A DNA stretch of 64,000 nt, from NCBI RefSeq assembly GCF_030012215.1, contig NZ_JASCXX010000001.1:1-64000 (forward strand), written 5' to 3'. Source of the DNA: Anaerobaca lacustris. GTDB lineage: Bacteria > Planctomycetota > Phycisphaerae > Sedimentisphaerales > Anaerobacaceae. The position numbers and the translations under genes were made by a program. The notes below the pieces were generated by a model, which saw nothing but the letters and a program-made list of their open reading frames with translations, did no database searches and was not told the DNA's origin. Shown piece by piece: positions 61,099 to 64,000 of this stretch; the stretch's first letter is position 1, and every line of letters starts with the position of its first letter.

Positions 61099-63336
61099 TC
61101 AGAATTCGATGACGTAATAGGGCGTCTTGTCCCGGGCCCCGTCGATGGTGACGGTTCCATTTCCGATCGGCACGGTGGTCTGGGTCGGCAGGCCGTCGTG
61201 ATCGAGCAGGCGAAGCTTCGACGCGCCTGGCCGGCGAATCGTGAGGGTTGCCCTGACGGGCTCCATGAGGACGGGTGGCTCGCCGCGATCGAGGACCTCG
61301 TCGCCGGCCTCGTTGAACCTCATCTGTGCGTTGCGTGCCCGGGCGATGGCGACGATCAGCACTCTGTCCGATGTGGCAAGGTCTTTGTCCGGCTCCCGTG
61401 CGGTCACGTAGATCGCCGCAAAGGGGCTCTGCGGGGCGATCGTCACGTCACCCAGCCGACATTCCTCGCCCTGGGCAAAGCCGACGACGGCCTTGGTGCC
61501 GGCCGTGTCGATGGTGAAATGGCCGCCCAGCTTCCGGCCTGGCGATTCGGTCCAGCGAAGCTGTCCCGTCGAAGACACCAGCGCGCCGTCATTCTCGTAC
61601 GGGCTCAGGTCGAATGTCGGCGTGTCGCGGTGTTCCTTCGTAAACCCGATTGCGCAGCGGGCGACCGCCAGGGCGCGGGCCGGGACCTTGTCCGTGTCGA
61701 AACTCTTGACGTCGTGCTGTTGTATGGTGCGGTCCTCAAAGCCGATGCGGCCTTCCAGCAGCGACGGCACGTGGGCATACAGCGGCACGGTCAGGTCCGA
61801 CTCCTTCACGTCGCCTCGCAGCACGTGCCGCGCCACGGCGGGGAAGACGCCGAGCACGTGCGGCGCGGTTGCATCCCACCTGTCACGGCCGATTCGGTCA
61901 CTGAACTCGCCGCCGTCGCGGTTCTGGAACATGTACGAGACGTCCCAGCCCTGCAGGCCGAAACCATAGGCCCCAAGGACGGCCGGGCCTTCGACGCCCC
62001 ATTCGTTCGGGAATACGTGAATCCACTCCGAGAGCATGAACGGCCGGTCGATGGCCTGTTGCAGGCCCACGCTCAGCGTGCCGGAGCCGGCCATACTCAG
62101 CATGGTTCCGTTCTGGAATTTCTCACCGGGCCTGGCGCTGCCTCCCCCGAAGTAGTTGTGTCGGTCGATGGTCCCCACGCGCCAGTCGGAGTGCAGATTG
62201 AGCAGGTGGCTGATTGCCCGGCCCGCCTGCCAGTTCGATCCGACAATCTCGCCGCTGTAGCCGGCCTCGCGTACGGCCTGGACGTAGCGGTCGTAGAAAT
62301 CGTTCTGCAGCGAGCAGAGGAAGGCCAGCGTATCGAGCAGACGTTGCCGTCGGAAGGCCTGCGACCCATTCAGTTGGGCGGGGTCCCAATACCACGGATT
62401 GCCCAGCGGCAGGATGTTACGTCGGTCGAGGTGCTCGGCGACGGCCGGAAAGCCGTCGCCTTCGAAACCGTCGAAGGCCTTGGGGCCCCAGGCAGCGACG
62501 AGTCCGTCATGGCTTGCGTATTTCGCGCGCAGCCAGTCGCAGAATCGCTCGGCCGTTCGTTGCCGCAACGTCGGACTGGTCTTCAGCGGGTTCATTGAGG
62601 TGTAGAAGAGAATGCTCTGCTCGTTGACGATCTCGACAAAGGCGATGGCCGGGTCCTCAGCGTAGGTCCGTTCGGTGTACGGATTGCGATGCTCGAGCAG
62701 GGTGACCATCTGGCGAATCTGAAGGTCCTGCAATTCCCGCGAGTAACCGATCGCGCTGTGCGGGGCCGTGATGCGATCTCTGTCGCCCTCGAACGTGCCG
62801 AACTCCTCCAGGTAGGGGACGTACTGGCGTTCGGCCGGTCCCAGCTTGAGCGTGCCGAAGTTGGCCGAGAGCTTCACGTAGATGCCCGCCTCCTTGAATC
62901 GGGCGACTTGGTAGTCCATCCGGTCCAGGCCCGCCGGATCGAACTGGACACAACTGTCGGCCGACTGGATACCCGCCCAGCCGGAGCCGTCCATGTACTT
63001 GTGCAGACGGACCGAATTGATGCCGTACTTGGGGTAGAACGCCGCACGCTTGTCGGCCAGTTCGCGGTCCGGCGCGCACGCGGCAAAGCACAGATTGATG
63101 CCCCAGAGCTTGACCGGTTTGCCGTTGTAGTAGAGTTTGTCTTGCTGGCGCAGGATACGGCCATGCCTGCCGGCCGGTCGTTCGAGCCAGTCCTGCATCC
63201 CGATCTGGCCGGCTTGGGATGTGTTCGTCGGCGCAAACCGATACCAGGACGATGGATCGGCTGCGTCGGCTGCCGTCGTCAGGACGGCCAGGAACATCAG
63301 TGCACGGCAGAATCGAACCGGTTTGCGGTGCCCCAT
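61099..63336 (-). CDS. Secreted glycoside hydrolase-like protein, clan A type
   Basis: A 745-residue exported protein. Signal peptide about 1-25 (FLAVLTTAADA). A TIM-barrel region spans about 75-470: GKPVKLWGINLCFA, then SVRLHKYMDGSGWAG, DPAIAFVEIVNEQS with Glu239 as the expected acid/base (N-E pair at the end of strand 4), and MLSEWIHVFPNEWG with Glu437 as the nucleophile candidate at strand 7. This two-Glu order is the clan GH-A pattern (GH5/GH39/GH42-like). The C-terminal 270 residues are beta-rich with two modules, ending near YYVIEF. The exact GH family and substrate cannot be given by eye. It converges with the sigma factor gene with 15 bp between. The start has GAGGAG seven bases upstream. 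Confidence 0.82.
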   Translation of the reverse strand: MGHRKPVRFCRALMFLAVLTTAADAADPSSWYRFAPTNTSQAGQIGMQDWLERPAGRHGRILRQQDKLYYNGKPVKLWGINLCFAACAPDRELADKRAAFYPKYGINSVRLHKYMDGSGWAGIQSADSCVQFDPAGLDRMDYQVARFKEAGIYVKLSANFGTLKLGPAERQYVPYLEEFGTFEGDRDRITAPHSAIGYSRELQDLQIRQMVTLLEHRNPYTERTYAEDPAIAFVEIVNEQSILFYTSMNPLKTSPTLRQRTAERFCDWLRAKYASHDGLVAAWGPKAFDGFEGDGFPAVAEHLDRRNILPLGNPWYWDPAQLNGSQAFRRQRLLDTLAFLCSLQNDFYDRYVQAVREAGYSGEIVGSNWQAGRAISHLLNLHSDWRVGTIDRHNYFGGGSARPGEKFQNGTMLSMAGSGTLSVGLQQAIDRPFMLSEWIHVFPNEWGVEGPAVLGAYGFGLQGWDVSYMFQNRDGGEFSDRIGRDRWDATAPHVLGVFPAVARHVLRGDVKESDLTVPLYAHVPSLLEGRIGFEDRTIQQHDVKSFDTDKVPARALAVARCAIGFTKEHRDTPTFDLSPYENDGALVSSTGQLRWTESPGRKLGGHFTIDTAGTKAVVGFAQGEECRLGDVTIAPQSPFAAIYVTAREPDKDLATSDRVLIVAIARARNAQMRFNEAGDEVLDRGEPPVLMEPVRATLTIRRPGASKLRLLDHDGLPTQTTVPIGNGTVTIDGARDKTPYYVIEF

Positions 63337-63441
63337 GACGAACTCCTCAGCTTGGACCTTTCTGTCGCCTGTCTAACCCGGACTGCACGGTAGAAGATGG
63401 GTGCGATGCTGTCAAGTGAGCCGGCAGGGGGCAGACGGCTA

Positions 63442-63470
63442 TTGCAGGAACGCATCGGATGACCTATAAT
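63442..63470 (+). promoter_or_regulatory. Putative promoter of the citrate synthase gene
   Basis: TTGCAG (63442-63447) and a perfect TATAAT (63465-63470) with a 17-bp spacer; the leader to 63592 is about 115 bases. Confidence 0.5.
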
Positions 63471-63591
63471 CCCGCCCATACGGCTTGACCGCAGCGCCTG
63501 CGGCGGCGTTGCAGCCGCGTCACATCCGGGCCGGGGCCCTCTGCGGTGACGGCGCCGAGCATGATAAGATATCTTTCTGAAAGAGGTGTAA

Positions 63592-64000
63592 ATGGCCAAG
63601 AAGCAGAAAGCCAAGCTGATCATCGACGGTCGTGAGTTGGAACTCGACATCATTGAAGGGACCGAGGGCGAGCGCGCCATCGATATCACAAAGCTGCGGG
63701 CGGAGACCGGGTACATCACGATGGACCAGGGATACGCCAACACCGGCAGTTGTGTCAGCAATATCACGTTCATCGACGGCGAAGAGGGCGTTCTGCGATA
63801 CCGTGGCTACAACATCGAGGACCTCTGCGAGCATTCGACGTTCACCGAGGTGTCCTATCTGCTGCTACACAACCGCTTGCCGACGTTGGAACAACGGGAG
63901 AACTTCTCACTTCTGCTCAACCAGCACTCCCTGTTGCACGAGGACATGCGCCACCTGTACAACTTTTTCCCGCGCGACGCGCATCCGATGAACATCCTCG
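63592..64000 (+). CDS. gltA: Citrate synthase (5' part, cut by the window end)
   Basis: The first 136 codons of a citrate synthase that continues beyond the window. The N-terminal small beta domain (KLIIDGRELELDIIEGTEGE) and the helical start (ETGYITMDQGYANTGSCVSN, then LRYRGYNIEDLCEHSTFTEV and EVSYLLLHNRLPT) are highly characteristic of the type II, hexamer-forming family. It would condense oxaloacetate and acetyl-CoA, first step of the TCA cycle. The ATG at 63592 has AAAGAGG upstream. The catalytic His and Asp lie outside the window. Confidence 0.93.
   Translation, partial: MAKKQKAKLIIDGRELELDIIEGTEGERAIDITKLRAETGYITMDQGYANTGSCVSNITFIDGEEGVLRYRGYNIEDLCEHSTFTEVSYLLLHNRLPTLEQRENFSLLLNQHSLLHEDMRHLYNFFPRDAHPMNIL

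Noticed and set aside
1-64000. CRISPR array, insertion sequence, prophage or ribosomal RNA operon
   Set aside because: No regularly spaced repeats with unique spacers, no transposase or integrase, no phage structural genes and no rRNA sequence were recognised anywhere in the window.

Overview
The window is 64 kb of GC-rich DNA, almost all of it coding. The gene content points to a Planctomycetota bacterium, most likely class Phycisphaerae (a Sedimentisphaerales-like lineage; this placement is inferred from gene families, not from a marker tree). The evidence is a prepilin with the H-X9-DG motif, very large secreted proteins built from discoidin, LamG and Ig-like modules, a CAPSR sulfatase, repeated Gfo/Idh/MocA oxidoreductases, ThuA, DUF1080 and DUF4838 proteins, and a Ser/Thr kinase next to an ECF-type sigma factor.

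Layout. 0.1-0.7 kb: BrnT/BrnA toxin-antitoxin pair. 0.7-4.7 kb (minus): Gfo/Idh/MocA oxidoreductase, dapA, pdxJ and an orphan type II secretion F-like gene. 4.9-7.5 kb (plus): pgsA, ribBA and a lipoprotein. 7.9-14 kb: two tandem paralogous exoproteins, each followed by a strong terminator. 14.2-21.1 kb (minus): DUF1080 lipoprotein, greA, a FetAB-type ABC exporter, a DUF4838 protein, and the CcsA/ResB cytochrome c assembly pair. 21.3-27.1 kb (plus): a 1478-residue CotH/lamin-tail exoprotein, then an unusually well-defined promoter with a palindromic operator, then the prepilin. 27.3-31.8 kb: a four-gene set with a nucleoside hydrolase, a sodium:solute symporter and a UroD-like protein. 31.8-36.1 kb: a hypothetical protein, an HTH regulator, a sulfatase and tRNA-Arg(TCT). 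36.3-40.6 kb: a seven-repeat PPC exoprotein and a ThuA protein. 40.9-48.7 kb: a six-gene sugar operon (ketose 3-epimerase, TIM barrel, two oxidoreductases, a PMI-like cupin, a HEAT protein). 49.3-52.8 kb: a third exoprotein paralogue and an Fe-S flavoprotein. 53-61.1 kb: a signalling cluster (coiled-coil membrane protein, TPR-like/FHA protein, Ser/Thr kinase with TM2 domain, membrane protein, sigma factor). 61.1-64 kb: a clan-A-like glycoside hydrolase and the start of citrate synthase.

Taken together, the window reads as the periphery of a polysaccharide degrader: secreted binding proteins, sulfatase and glycosidase outside, then oxidoreductase/epimerase/isomerase chemistry and transport inside. 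Core biosynthesis genes (lysine, PLP, riboflavin, phospholipid) are interspersed. The most interesting non-routine items are the kinase-FHA-sigma cluster, a symmetric 50-bp double-hairpin element sitting in frame inside the symporter gene, a nine-base tandem repeat directly before the sigma factor start, REP-like hairpins that supply the stop codons of two genes, and the promoter-operator at 25.9 kb.
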